DNA of 64,000 nt from Gracilariopsis chorda. Taxonomy: Eukaryota > Rhodophyta > Florideophyceae > Gracilariales > Gracilariaceae. Positions within the stretch are counted from its first letter, which is position 1. Every line of letters starts with the position of its first letter. The DNA lies in the NCBI GenBank assembly GCA_003194525.1, contig NBIV01000075.1, forward strand, positions 238,432-302,431, in the 5' to 3' direction. A program made the translations under genes and the position numbers. Below, piece by piece: positions 44,480 to 53,311 of the stretch. Under the pieces are notes generated by a model that saw only the letters and a program-made list of their open reading frames with translations, was not told the DNA's origin and searched no databases.

Positions 44480-46228
44480 CGTCGTCGCTCGAATCAATCC
44501 GGGTCTGGATTCATACCTAGACTGGCCCAATCTTGAGGATATTAAGAAGTCACAACTGTGATCGAAGGAATAACTTCCAAAGGTATGCAAGAAGTCTCCA
44601 GACAGCTACAGGACCAAAAGGATATTCTTATGGATTCCTTCAGACGACGAGATCCTCAAGGTGCGAATTATTATTGCAGCGCACGCTGACCATGGGAGAC
44701 ATCGAAGTTCCAAATTAATCTTGGTTGCTATTAAAGCACATTTCTTCTGGAAGGAGGTAGATGAAACTTTTAAGGATTTCGTGAACACATGCCTCCATTG
44801 TCTTCGAATCGCATCCGGAAAGACTGTACCCCATCCACTAGGACATCATCTTCATTCCAACATGCTCAACGAGTTGATCCATTCCGATTTTTGCTATATG
44901 CCACCCGGAGAAGACGAATTTCTGTATACATTAATCGTCAAAGATGACCACAGTGGATACATCTGGCTAACGCCTACAGCAGAGACAACCACTGAGGTTG
45001 CAGCAACTACTTTGATAATTGGTTCGCTGCATTCGGTGTAGCAAACCAATGCATCTCAGACCGTGGCTCACAATTCAAAACCGAAGTCGTTCGTGCTATG
45101 AAGGAAAGAACGAAGTCTTCTCATCATTTCACTTTGGCGTATTATCCTTGGTCCAATGGAACCGTTGAATTAGTGTGCAGGGAACTACTTCGTGTCTGTC
45201 GCACTCTTCTGTCTGAATACCAACTTCCACACATTTGTTTGCCTAGTGTTGCCAGTTGTTCAATCTGCTCTGAACAATACGATTTTGGAACGAATCGGTA
45301 GCCATTTTCCTCTAACTGTTTTCACTGGCCATGCACAAGATTTTCCTCTCATGGCAATCACTAGGAAAGTTGGGAGCAAAACTCAGATATTGAAGTTCAG
45401 CGATTTTCATAGACCTCAGTCAAATCGGGTCAAAAAACTTGAATAGGCCCTCGAAGAAATGCACAAGGATGTGGCTGATTTCTCGAAAAACAAGCGACAA
45501 AAAGCTGCTGAAAGTCACAATCGAAAAACCAATCTGCGTCCCATCAACTTTATTGAAGGCGATTTCGTTCTCCGAGGTATGCTACAGCGTGAAAATTCTC
45601 AGAGTCCATCACTGAAATGGCTTGGGACCTATCGAGTTGTGGAATATCGATTGGAAAGTATCTTTCTCGTTGAACCGCTTCTACACGGCCTGATGTAAGA
45701 GAGATCTGTTTGCCATGAGACACGTCAATACCTCGCGTGAGAGGTGAGACGTGAGTAAGAGAGATGAACACAGTAGTGTCATCCGTTCTCACGAAAGGAG
45801 ATTGACACCACCATCTTGATGTGATATCCGTATTGAGTGGTCCCCTGCACTGTGACCACTGAAGTATCTAGCACCTTAGATTTAAGCAGGATTTTGCATA
45901 GGTGCAGATAAAGAACTGAGAATACTCGCTCTCTCTGGAGCCGAGGGAAGCAGCCACTCAACACGGCCAAAAAAAAGTACACGGACGAAGATTGAAGTTT
46001 TTCCGAACGAAAAGCTTTGAAGTCACTGAAGAGCTTCTCGACTGTCTTGTTCATCAACAAAACGAACTCCTGGTTATTGATAGTTTCCTGGATATCAAGC
46101 GCAGACAGGATAAAGTTGAAATACTTGTTGAATGGCGTTAATTTTTGGATGAAGAGACTGACTGGGTGACTTTGGCTTCACTTCGTGAAGAGGTTCCAAT
46201 GCTTTTTCGAGAATATCTAAACTATTGA
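44480..46228 (+). pseudogene. Gypsy integrase with chromodomain, relic
   Basis: Blocks in order over several frames: LDWPNLEDIKKSQL; PSDDEILKVRIIIAAHADHGRHRSSK with the HHCC zinc region (...CLHC); core with IHSDFCYM, SDRGSQF and NGTVELVCREL (DDE); INFIEGDFVLRG; then, after about 290 bp of unrelated sequence (about 45697-45985), KSFEVTEELLDCLVHQQNELLVID and a chromodomain-like DIKRRQDKVEILVEW...FLDEETDWVTLASLREEV. Frameshifts near 45035 and 45290 and a TAA inside the chromodomain show it is dead. Copia C is inserted just after it. Confidence 0.75.
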
Positions 46229-46279
46229 AAAGCTCAGGAACGCAACGTCAGCAGACAATCGTTTCGTCTACTTTGAAAT

Positions 46280-46284
46280 AACTT
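46280..46284. repeat. Target-site duplication of Copia C, left copy
   Basis: AACTT; the right copy is at 53307-53311, immediately after the second LTR. Confidence 0.8.
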
Positions 46285-46550
46285 TGTAACAGCCTGTCCT
46301 ACTAGACAGTCCTATCACTAAGATCACTATCACTACCCAGATGTAGTTCAGTGAGCTCGGGCGCTGCTCGCGCTGCTGAGGAGGATACTCGGAGCATTTT
46401 TGGCTTGGACTACTCAATAAATTGGGCCGGACCAACCGGCCCGGGGAAGCGAAGGCAAGAAGCCCAAGAAGAGATTCAATCGCTCCTCGTTCCCCTTTCT
46501 GTGGGCTGACGAAGAAGTCCTCGAGCGCGACCATGTCCAACTCTACCCCA
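46285..46550 (+). repeat. 5' LTR of Copia C
   Basis: Bounds are fixed by the second copy at 53041-53306 and the target duplication. Holds an AATAAA signal (46416-46421) and a perfect GC-rich hairpin (GGGCCGG 46424-46430, CCGGCCC 46436-46442). No canonical TATA box seen. The gag ATG lies inside, at 46533. Confidence 0.92.
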
Positions 46551-47858
46551 GTTATGGGCCCAGCTCCAACACTCCCAAAGTCGCTCGCTCCCAGCGACCC
46601 GCCAATGTTTGACCCGCAAGGCGACTTCCAAGAGTACAGGAAGGATGTTACGCGATGGGTCGAAACTATTCAGGCAGCTGCAAACCTTGGAGAGGACAAA
46701 ATGTACAAAACCGTGTACGCTACAATTGGTCGCCAACTATACGACCGCGGTTTGTTCAGAGAGCAGAAACGTGTTGTTGACGAAGCACAAAGAAGTAAGC
46801 TCATCGATTACAAACAAGATGATCAACTTCAGGCTGTCAAGGAAATCGTTCAGCTGATTGCTGTCGACCCTCCTATTGCAGTAGTCACTCGCCTCATCAC
46901 CTCTTTTACACAGGTCATGCAGTGCAAGCGTCGCCGTAGTGAAGATTTGAAGGCTTTCGTCGCTCGTTTCCGAAGTCTTGCTGCCGATCATTTGATGCAT
47001 GTGGGTGTCTCGACTTCGTCACAGGTTAGCGAAGTATTGGCCATTACACTCCTCAATAATGCCATGCTGAGTGAAGAAACATTGACGAATGCGATTCTTC
47101 AGTTGGTTGCTTTAGCTGAATCTCGCAAAAAGGTGGACGCTGATCTTAAAATGTCGATCAACTCCTCAACGCATCAGGCTCTGCTCCAAATGTTCGATAG
47201 GTTATCCGATCTTGTGGAAAATGACGAAACAGTACCACAGCCTACCGACAACGCTAATACCGTTCGTCGCAAAGCTACTGACATGGTACAAGGTGTTAGT
47301 CAACTCCTGGACTCGAACAGGGAGCAGATCGATCATCTTAAAACTGGAAGCAACGAAACGCATACTAACGACGATATGTTCTCGACAACTCCTCGACGTC
47401 GCTTGAATCTCGATGACGCAGTCACGGTGATACGAAACCTTGCTTTCACTTCGAAGAAGATGGAAAAGCAGTACACCAAGAACGACATCGAGAACATTGC
47501 TACTCAGCGCGTCGACAACCTGGTTGAGAACCGTATCCAAAGAGCTCTCGCTGCCTTCCAAAAGCATTCCGATAACCCTGGTTCAGCCTCGTCTCGCAGA
47601 CCATCCGATCTCAGTTCTCGTAATCGCTTGTCGAAAGGTAAACAAGGTTCGAACAAGAAGCGCAGAACGGACATCAAGGATACGTACTGCTACGATTGTG
47701 GGAAGAGGGACCACATCAGAGGCGACTCGCAATGCAAAGAACCGAGTTTCCAGACCAAACGTCTTCGAAAGGAAAAATACGCTCATCAAAAGCCACCTGA
47801 CACCAACGACAAGTCTTTTCGTCAGGGCTCCAACCCCTCTCAACGCAGTCATCTTTAA
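46533..47858 (+). CDS. Copia C gag
   Basis: 441 aa from ATG 46533, which lies 18 bp before the LTR end; the frame reads through the LTR border and primer-binding site as MSNSTPVMGPAP. A second ATG (46553, inside the primer site) would remove seven residues. The middle is a helical capsid-like domain (GDFQEYRKDVTRWVETIQAA ... LLNNAMLSEETL). Near the C-terminus, CYDCGKRDHIRGDSQC is a zinc-knuckle variant with a longer last spacing. The tail is rich in Lys, Arg and Ser, suited to nucleic-acid binding. It packages element RNA into virus-like particles. The last 58 bases overlap the pol frame. Confidence 0.85.
   Translation: MSNSTPVMGPAPTLPKSLAPSDPPMFDPQGDFQEYRKDVTRWVETIQAAANLGEDKMYKTVYATIGRQLYDRGLFREQKRVVDEAQRSKLIDYKQDDQLQAVKEIVQLIAVDPPIAVVTRLITSFTQVMQCKRRRSEDLKAFVARFRSLAADHLMHVGVSTSSQVSEVLAITLLNNAMLSEETLTNAILQLVALAESRKKVDADLKMSINSSTHQALLQMFDRLSDLVENDETVPQPTDNANTVRRKATDMVQGVSQLLDSNREQIDHLKTGSNETHTNDDMFSTTPRRRLNLDDAVTVIRNLAFTSKKMEKQYTKNDIENIATQRVDNLVENRIQRALAAFQKHSDNPGSASSRRPSDLSSRNRLSKGKQGSNKKRRTDIKDTYCYDCGKRDHIRGDSQCKEPSFQTKRLRKEKYAHQKPPDTNDKSFRQGSNPSQRSHL
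46551..46565 (+). promoter_or_regulatory. Copia C primer-binding site
   Basis: GTTATGGGCCCAGCT directly after the LTR, complementary to the initiator tRNA-Met anticodon arm (AGCTGGGCCCATAAC in eukaryotic initiator tRNAs). Confidence 0.75.
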
Positions 47859-50800
47859 CTGCGGGGGAAGGAGCCAATTCGGACATCATAAGCTTTTCAA
47901 CTGATCCGAACCCCATTATCGACCCTGGTTGTCCAAAAAGGGTTGGTGGACTCGACTCTATTGCCCAACTTTGCACGTCAATGGGGATAGAAATAGTTCT
48001 GGAAGATCTTGACTGCTCGCCTTTCCTCCATGGTTTTGGCAAAGACTGTGTAAATGCCAAACCAACGTTCGCCAAATGGACTCTCCACAGCAGTGATGAG
48101 AGAGAAAATTCGTTTTCCATCCATTTCTACGTCGTTGAAGGAACCTGCCCTTTGCTCATTGGACTTGACGTTCTTTCACAATGCGACATTCTCGGCGAAC
48201 AAAGCCAGATCAAAGCCCCAACAGGAACTGTCTCGAACTCTGTCCCGGTTGTTATACCAACTTACCACACAGGAAGTGACTTGAATAAAAGAATTCATAT
48301 CCTGCTCGTTCCTTCATGCACAACTTCCGTAAGATCGATGTTGGCTCAACCCAGGAAAGGACGCTCTGCCAAGAAACTAATCGAAAATGAGGAACGATTC
48401 GCGAAGCGTTTCCACCTCTACACACACTTCAATCCAAGGGACATGAAAAGGATTTGTAGCCGTGCAGGAGTACTAACCAGAACCTTGGAGTCACTGCTAA
48501 GTGAGGCGTACTCATCTTGCAAGACCTGTGCCTCAACAGGAAGGCCACTTGCATCTCGCAAGGTTTCGTTTTCTCGGTTGTTGAAAGAGTTCAACGAACA
48601 TGTGCAGTTGGATTTCATGTTCATCGCGGAACTTGGAAACCTTCCAATTTTACACATGAAGGACGCTGCAACGGGTTTTTCTGCAGCGGCCCTGTGTTTC
48701 TCACGCACAATGAAAGAAGCGTCGAAGTGTCTCAATACCCACTGGATTAGCATCAACGGACCACCCGTTGAACTATCAGCGGACCCTGAGTTCTTCAAGG
48801 GCGACTTCTTAACCATGTGCGCCTCACACAACATCCAATACAAACCTCGGCCTGCACGACGCCACAACAAGTTAGGCATTGCAGAATCATCTCATGAAGC
48901 TATTCGATATTTTGCCCAAAAGCTCATTAAGGAAAGAGGCTTCGCTGCCGCTAACGGACTTCCAGTTCACTCTGATCAAGAGATTGTCGCTCGAGCGGTC
49001 TTTCTTAAGAACAGTCTCACAGGCTCAAGATTCATGTCAAGTTTTGAACTTGCGCGTGGATACCGTCCCGCATTGTCAGGACTCGATCAGACCCCCGTCA
49101 GCAAGCAGCTTCTCTCCGCATATTACGAGAAAACTGCTCGCCATGCTCTCCATCGCTTCATTCGTTCGAGGAATGTGAACTGCCTCCACCGAACTCTCCT
49201 TAAACCTAGCACCCCTGTGTACTTCTTCAAAAAGGGAACCAAACGAGGAAAATGGTATTCCGGATTCGTCAAGGAAGCGAGTGAACACTATGTAATCGTA
49301 TCCTCGACAAAGAATCTCAAAGGATACAGCCATACGGTAGCGTATGAAGACTTACGCCTCCAACCCAAGTCTAACCTACTTCGCGAAGTGGAAGAAATAG
49401 AACTTGGATGGAATGAACTTGTCCTTGACCGGGCCACAAATCCAACCTCGGAAAGTCCAATTTCACCACCCGTTGACAACACACAAAACAACGAGTTAGT
49501 GACAGTGTCAGATGACCTACCAACTCTTTTTCCATTCGACACTGACTTCAACCAATCCGACTATGCCGATTGGAATGATCATCCCTCTAGCGTTGCTTAC
49601 CTTGCTCAAAGCGCACTGGTCACACCAGTCAACCACCCGTCAAAGGATATTGGTCAGTACGCCTCAGTCAAGAGCACCGTGCCTAAATCCACGACCTTGA
49701 CCTCCGCGAAGCAGACAATACTCCGAAACCTCTATCAATGTCTCGGCAACGAACCTTTGTCGGAGCATAAACTTCAATGTGCCCCACGTTGGTTGCTAGA
49801 TGAGGCTATTGAAAAGGAAAAGAAGTCATATGCCGAACGGAAGGCCTATGTACCTGTTTCCATACGCTCTCTTCCTCGTAATGCCAACTTGATTTCGTCA
49901 CATCACTTCTTCGTAATCAAGCACGATGGGGAAAGCAACCAGTTGAAACTGAAGTGTCGTCTTGTTCCTCATGGTAACAAAGACAAGCAGAAGCACGATT
50001 TGCGCTCTGATTCCTCAACGGCCCAGTTTCCTACTCTTAGATTGCTTCTATCTCTTGCGACAGTGTTTCATTTCACTCTCGCCTCCCTTGATGTAAAATC
50101 CGCATATCTTCAAGCTGGAAAACTGAATAGGGACATTTACATGAAACCTCCACGAGGATGGACGAAATTTGTCGATGAGGTATGGAAACTCCTAGCCCCA
50201 GCCTACGGCCTCGTAGAGTCAGGCCGGCTTTGGAAACTCTGTGTTGAGAACTGGCTCTTTGAGCAGGGATTCGTCGATCTTCCTGGTGTTCCTCAGTTCT
50301 TTCTTCTGTGGAAGAGAAGTAAGCTCACGCTTATCCTTGCCAAAGTTGTCGACGACATGATCTTCGCTGGAAAGCCTGAAGCTATCCAACAATTCCAGAA
50401 GTCCATATCTGCGAAGTTTGATGTTGGAAGATTCAGCTCTGAGTCAGACATCGTGTCCAATCGTCTTTTCATTCGACAACACCCAGACTTCTCCGTATCC
50501 ATCAACATGGATGAATTCCTGAGCTCAATTACCCGTATTGATCTCACCCCTTCGCGCAAGAAACAAAACGATGAACCTTGCACGCTACAGGAAATCGGGG
50601 AATATCAGAGACTAACTGGCAAACTGAATTTCCTGGGACATGGCATACTCCCGCAAGCTTCTCTTGTCGCTAGCAAGATGCAGCAATATGTGTCGAAACT
50701 CAAAGTGTCAAACATTCGTCAACTTAACGCTGCCCTGACACACATTCGTTCCCTGAAACCTCACCTTTACTTCAAATCTCCGCAAGAACCACTTCAAAGC

Positions 50801-51343
50801 AAACCTGAGCTTCTCCAAGTACTCAGCCTGAGTGATGCAGCCTCTGGAACGTCATCGTATGGACAAACCGGCTCGCTAACTGGCGTAATATTCGACTCGA
50901 AGAATGGCATTGTGCACCACCACATCGATTGGCATAGCTCAAAGCAAAACCGTGTTTCATTCTCATCGGCTGGCGCAGAAATCCTGGCAGCTGCGTACAC
51001 AGCTGATCGAGCAATCCACATGTCTGAAACCCTTGCCTACATTATGTCAATGAATGGGAATCGACCACGCCCTCGTCTGACACTCCTGGTCGACTCAAAT
51101 GGTCTTTTCACCACCATTTCGACTCTCCACGAGCAAAAGGACTTTCGATTGAGACCCACGGTCGCTCGACTACGTGATTCTTTTGAATCGAACGAGATCA
51201 ACAAGTTGATTTGGATACCGGGACCCTTGAACCTAGCTGACGCATTGACAAAGATCAACCCTCACGCCTTCAAGTACTTGAACCAATCGATGACGGAGGG
51301 ACTCATTCCGGAATCATTGCAAAAGTTTCTCAACGCTTCCTAG
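47801..51343 (+). CDS. Copia C pol: protease, integrase, RT, RNase H
   Basis: The frame opens after TGA 47798-47800 and lies in the -1 frame relative to gag; the first ATG is at 47981. Protease: IIDPGCPKRVGGLDS (upstream of that ATG) with D-P-G for D-S/T-G, then PLLIGLDVLSQCDI. Integrase: C..C zinc region, VQLDFMF (Asp), LSADPEFFKG (Asp), GIAESSH (Glu). RT: LASLDVKSAYLQAGKLNRDIYMKPP and the catalytic VVDDMIFAG. RNase H: LSDAASG, SSAGAEILAA, LVDSNGL, NLADALTK. Since the protease precedes ATG 47981, expression should need -1 frameshifting or another start. It copies RNA into DNA and inserts it into the genome. Confidence 0.9.
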   Translation, partial: HQRQVFSSGLQPLSTQSSLTAGEGANSDIISFSTDPNPIIDPGCPKRVGGLDSIAQLCTSMGIEIVLEDLDCSPFLHGFGKDCVNAKPTFAKWTLHSSDERENSFSIHFYVVEGTCPLLIGLDVLSQCDILGEQSQIKAPTGTVSNSVPVVIPTYHTGSDLNKRIHILLVPSCTTSVRSMLAQPRKGRSAKKLIENEERFAKRFHLYTHFNPRDMKRICSRAGVLTRTLESLLSEAYSSCKTCASTGRPLASRKVSFSRLLKEFNEHVQLDFMFIAELGNLPILHMKDAATGFSAAALCFSRTMKEASKCLNTHWISINGPPVELSADPEFFKGDFLTMCASHNIQYKPRPARRHNKLGIAESSHEAIRYFAQKLIKERGFAAANGLPVHSDQEIVARAVFLKNSLTGSRFMSSFELARGYRPALSGLDQTPVSKQLLSAYYEKTARHALHRFIRSRNVNCLHRTLLKPSTPVYFFKKGTKRGKWYSGFVKEASEHYVIVSSTKNLKGYSHTVAYEDLRLQPKSNLLREVEEIELGWNELVLDRATNPTSESPISPPVDNTQNNELVTVSDDLPTLFPFDTDFNQSDYADWNDHPSSVAYLAQSALVTPVNHPSKDIGQYASVKSTVPKSTTLTSAKQTILRNLYQCLGNEPLSEHKLQCAPRWLLDEAIEKEKKSYAERKAYVPVSIRSLPRNANLISSHHFFVIKHDGESNQLKLKCRLVPHGNKDKQKHDLRSDSSTAQFPTLRLLLSLATVFHFTLASLDVKSAYLQAGKLNRDIYMKPPRGWTKFVDEVWKLLAPAYGLVESGRLWKLCVENWLFEQGFVDLPGVPQFFLLWKRSKLTLILAKVVDDMIFAGKPEAIQQFQKSISAKFDVGRFSSESDIVSNRLFIRQHPDFSVSINMDEFLSSITRIDLTPSRKKQNDEPCTLQEIGEYQRLTGKLNFLGHGILPQASLVASKMQQYVSKLKVSNIRQLNAALTHIRSLKPHLYFKSPQEPLQSKPELLQVLSLSDAASGTSSYGQTGSLTGVIFDSKNGIVHHHIDWHSSKQNRVSFSSAGAEILAAAYTADRAIHMSETLAYIMSMNGNRPRPRLTLLVDSNGLFTTISTLHEQKDFRLRPTVARLRDSFESNEINKLIWIPGPLNLADALTKINPHAFKYLNQSMTEGLIPESLQKFLNAS

Positions 51344-51368
51344 GTTGTCTTTCTTCTACGTTCTATCG

Positions 51369-52769
51369 CTAGCTCCTAGCTCTCTTTCGCATTCGCTTCG
51401 ACGAACCATTTCTACTCTTCCGGTGCGAGACCATTCGCTCCACTATCATGCGTATCTCGAGTACTTTCTCGAAATTATTGGTATCTCCCAAACAACACCT
51501 CAACGATTCTTCGCTCAGCTGAAGCGGATATTGTTCGACAGCATCCAAGATCTGTCTCAACTTCGCGTCAACACAGACAACGTGATCCACATTCCTTCCT
51601 CGCAGTCGAACAAGGAAGACCCCGTCGGTTTGTCCTAACAACCAACCAATTCTGTCTACCGACCGCTCCTTGCTGATGCATACCCTGTTCAGCGCCACCC
51701 TTTTCGCGTTGTTGTTGATCCATTTACTTGCACTGGTAAATGAGATCATGACCGGGATCGTTCCGTTGAGCATCACTTCCCGAGCGTATTCGTGACCGAT
51801 TGCCCTCGCAATTCCATTAACCAATGATGCCTGCAAGCATAGTTCCCTTGTTCGGCAAATCTCCATACGCTCCTCCTTAAGTGCGAACCTTTTTGATTCT
51901 TCAGTCACAGGTCGCGCTCCGCAACTAGAGACCCGAATCGGCACAAACGGATTACGGACGCAGTAGTAGTCAAGGCATTCAACTGCATCCACACAATTGG
52001 TGGGATGTATTGTGGTGGAGTCCGTCAAGTAATCGTGCTCAGTACTGAAGGGTATGCCCCCATTCCAAATACCCTGATGTGCCAATACATTCACCAGTCC
52101 AACTCCACTAAGGGTATACAAGTTCACTTCATGCCAACCATAACGCGGTTCATCATGATTTCTACCATAGTACCGGGGACCAACTACTCGCTGTACACCT
52201 ACTGAAGTTCGCAGCACCGTACTGTGCGGGATGAACATAACCGTGTCCACACCCCACTCTTCTGCACTCTTCTCCTGTTCATACAACCCCATGCGGAATG
52301 CAAGATCATGGTGCAAGTATTTTCCTGGCCGCTCGAAGCACCACTGGGTTATGGCACTCCCTGCAATTTTCTTCATTTCTTCTCTTCTGACCAGACGATG
52401 GTCGCCACACAAATGCTCCAGCATGTACCGCTCACGTCCATTGCAGTCCCGTCTCGCAATCCTAATTACTTCTTCCATGACCCATTTCACATCCGACGAT
52501 CGTGTACACGTAAGCCTCGACTGGCTATTGTCACCATGCTCATATAGCACCACCCCGCTGTGGTCTCCTGCAGCTTTGGCCATGAACGTTCGAACACTTC
52601 GTGATTCTCCAAGCGCGCCGAGTCGCGCATCGTGCCATGCTCCCCGTTTCTTTATCATGCGTTTCATTCTGGCTCTGCCTACTTCTGTTGTTCGGTTATC
52701 GCACTGCTTCGCTACGCCGCCCTTGTTTCGCTTTGGTATCCACAAAGAGATGCACGGCAATGCCTCCAA
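51369..52769 (-). CDS. Antisense ORF of Copia C: possible papain-fold cysteine protease
   Basis: 466 uninterrupted codons on the strand opposite to gag-pol, filling the space between pol (stop at 51343, 25 bp away, tail to tail) and the 3' LTR. The C-terminal third has a pattern like papain-fold enzymes: ELCLQASLVNGIARAIG with Cys311 before a helix, GVFLVRLRGRNVDHVVCVD with His396, and QILDAVEQYPLQL with Asp409, a plausible Cys-His-Asp triad, then LRCCLGDTNNFEKV. The first 300 residues are not recognised. The C-terminus is strongly basic (HRKSRNGSSKRMRKRARS), a possible nuclear signal. A TATATAA element lies about 90 bp upstream. Family assignment is tentative; length and intactness make it a real gene candidate. 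Confidence 0.7.
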   Translation of the reverse strand: MEALPCISLWIPKRNKGGVAKQCDNRTTEVGRARMKRMIKKRGAWHDARLGALGESRSVRTFMAKAAGDHSGVVLYEHGDNSQSRLTCTRSSDVKWVMEEVIRIARRDCNGRERYMLEHLCGDHRLVRREEMKKIAGSAITQWCFERPGKYLHHDLAFRMGLYEQEKSAEEWGVDTVMFIPHSTVLRTSVGVQRVVGPRYYGRNHDEPRYGWHEVNLYTLSGVGLVNVLAHQGIWNGGIPFSTEHDYLTDSTTIHPTNCVDAVECLDYYCVRNPFVPIRVSSCGARPVTEESKRFALKEERMEICRTRELCLQASLVNGIARAIGHEYAREVMLNGTIPVMISFTSASKWINNNAKRVALNRVCISKERSVDRIGWLLGQTDGVFLVRLRGRNVDHVVCVDAKLRQILDAVEQYPLQLSEESLRCCLGDTNNFEKVLEIRMIVERMVSHRKSRNGSSKRMRKRARS

Positions 52770-52857
52770 GCCCCTCCTAGTTACTCAACTAGTGGGCTAT
52801 TCACTGGCGTTGCTACCGAGACAAGCACACGACTCGACGGCGGCGGCGGTGGCTTCT

Positions 52858-52864
52858 TATATAT
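52858..52864 (-). promoter_or_regulatory. Candidate TATA box of the antisense ORF
   Basis: TATATAA on the minus strand, 89-95 bp upstream of the ATG at 52769, between the ORF and the LTR. The spacing allows a short 5' leader. Confidence 0.4.
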
Positions 52865-53029
52865 TGTCCACACTACCGCGCCGTGTCGGTCAAAGCCGAC
52901 CGCTGTTCAAATTTTCCTGTCGGTTCTACTGTTTCAAATCGCTTTGTTCTACTAAGAAGTTTTTTTTTGTGTGCGAACTGCATATCGTTCCGTCCGTTAT
53001 TGTCCGCAAAGTTCTGCCCCGTTCCGCAC

Positions 53030-53040
53030 AAAGGAGGGGG
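53030..53040 (+). promoter_or_regulatory. Polypurine tract of Copia C
   Basis: AAAGGAGGGGG directly before the 3' LTR; such tracts prime plus-strand DNA synthesis. Confidence 0.8.
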
Positions 53041-53306
53041 TGTAACAGCCTGTCCTACTAGACAGTCCTATCACTAAGATCACTATCACTACCCAGATGT
53101 AGTTCAGTGAGCTCGGGCGCTGCTCGCGCTGCTGAGGAGGATACTCGGAGCATTTTTGGCTTGGACTACTCAATAAATTGGGCCGGACCAACCGGCCCGG
53201 GGAAGCGAAGGCAAGAAGCCCAAGAAGAGATTCAATCGCTCCTCGTTCCCCTTTCTGTGCGCTGACGAAGAAGTCCTCGAGCGCGACCATGTCCAACTCT
53301 ACCCCA
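53041..53306 (+). repeat. 3' LTR of Copia C
   Basis: One base different from the 5' LTR over 266 bp. It includes the gag start codon as a passive copy at 53289. Confidence 0.92.
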
Positions 53307-53311
53307 AACTT

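Larger units (their letters stand above)
46285..53306 (+). mobile_element. Copia-type LTR retrotransposon C, young and apparently complete
   Basis: 7,022 bp. The 266 bp LTRs begin TGTAACAG, end ACCCCA and differ at a single base (GTGGG near 46502 versus GTGCG near 53258). AACTT target duplication on both sides. It has primer-binding site, gag, pol (protease, integrase, RT, RNase H), an antisense ORF, a polypurine tract and a 3' LTR, all undamaged. It is the only LTR element in the window with no disabling lesion found by eye. Confidence 0.92.

Noticed and set aside
46268-46540. Minus-strand ORF of about 90 aa, also seen at 52997-53365
   Set aside because: Present twice only because it is the reverse strand of the two LTRs of Copia C.
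52231-53061. 276 aa plus-strand ORF overlapping the antisense gene
   Set aside because: It is the complementary frame of the 466-codon antisense ORF, starts and ends at no functional border, and runs into the LTR.
53173-53306. A second, truncated Copia element starting after a 132 bp LTR
   Set aside because: First taken as tandem elements, since TG...CA ends at 46416 and 53172 are possible. The AACTT duplication and the primer site at 46551 show the LTR is 266 bp and the element simply ends at 53306.
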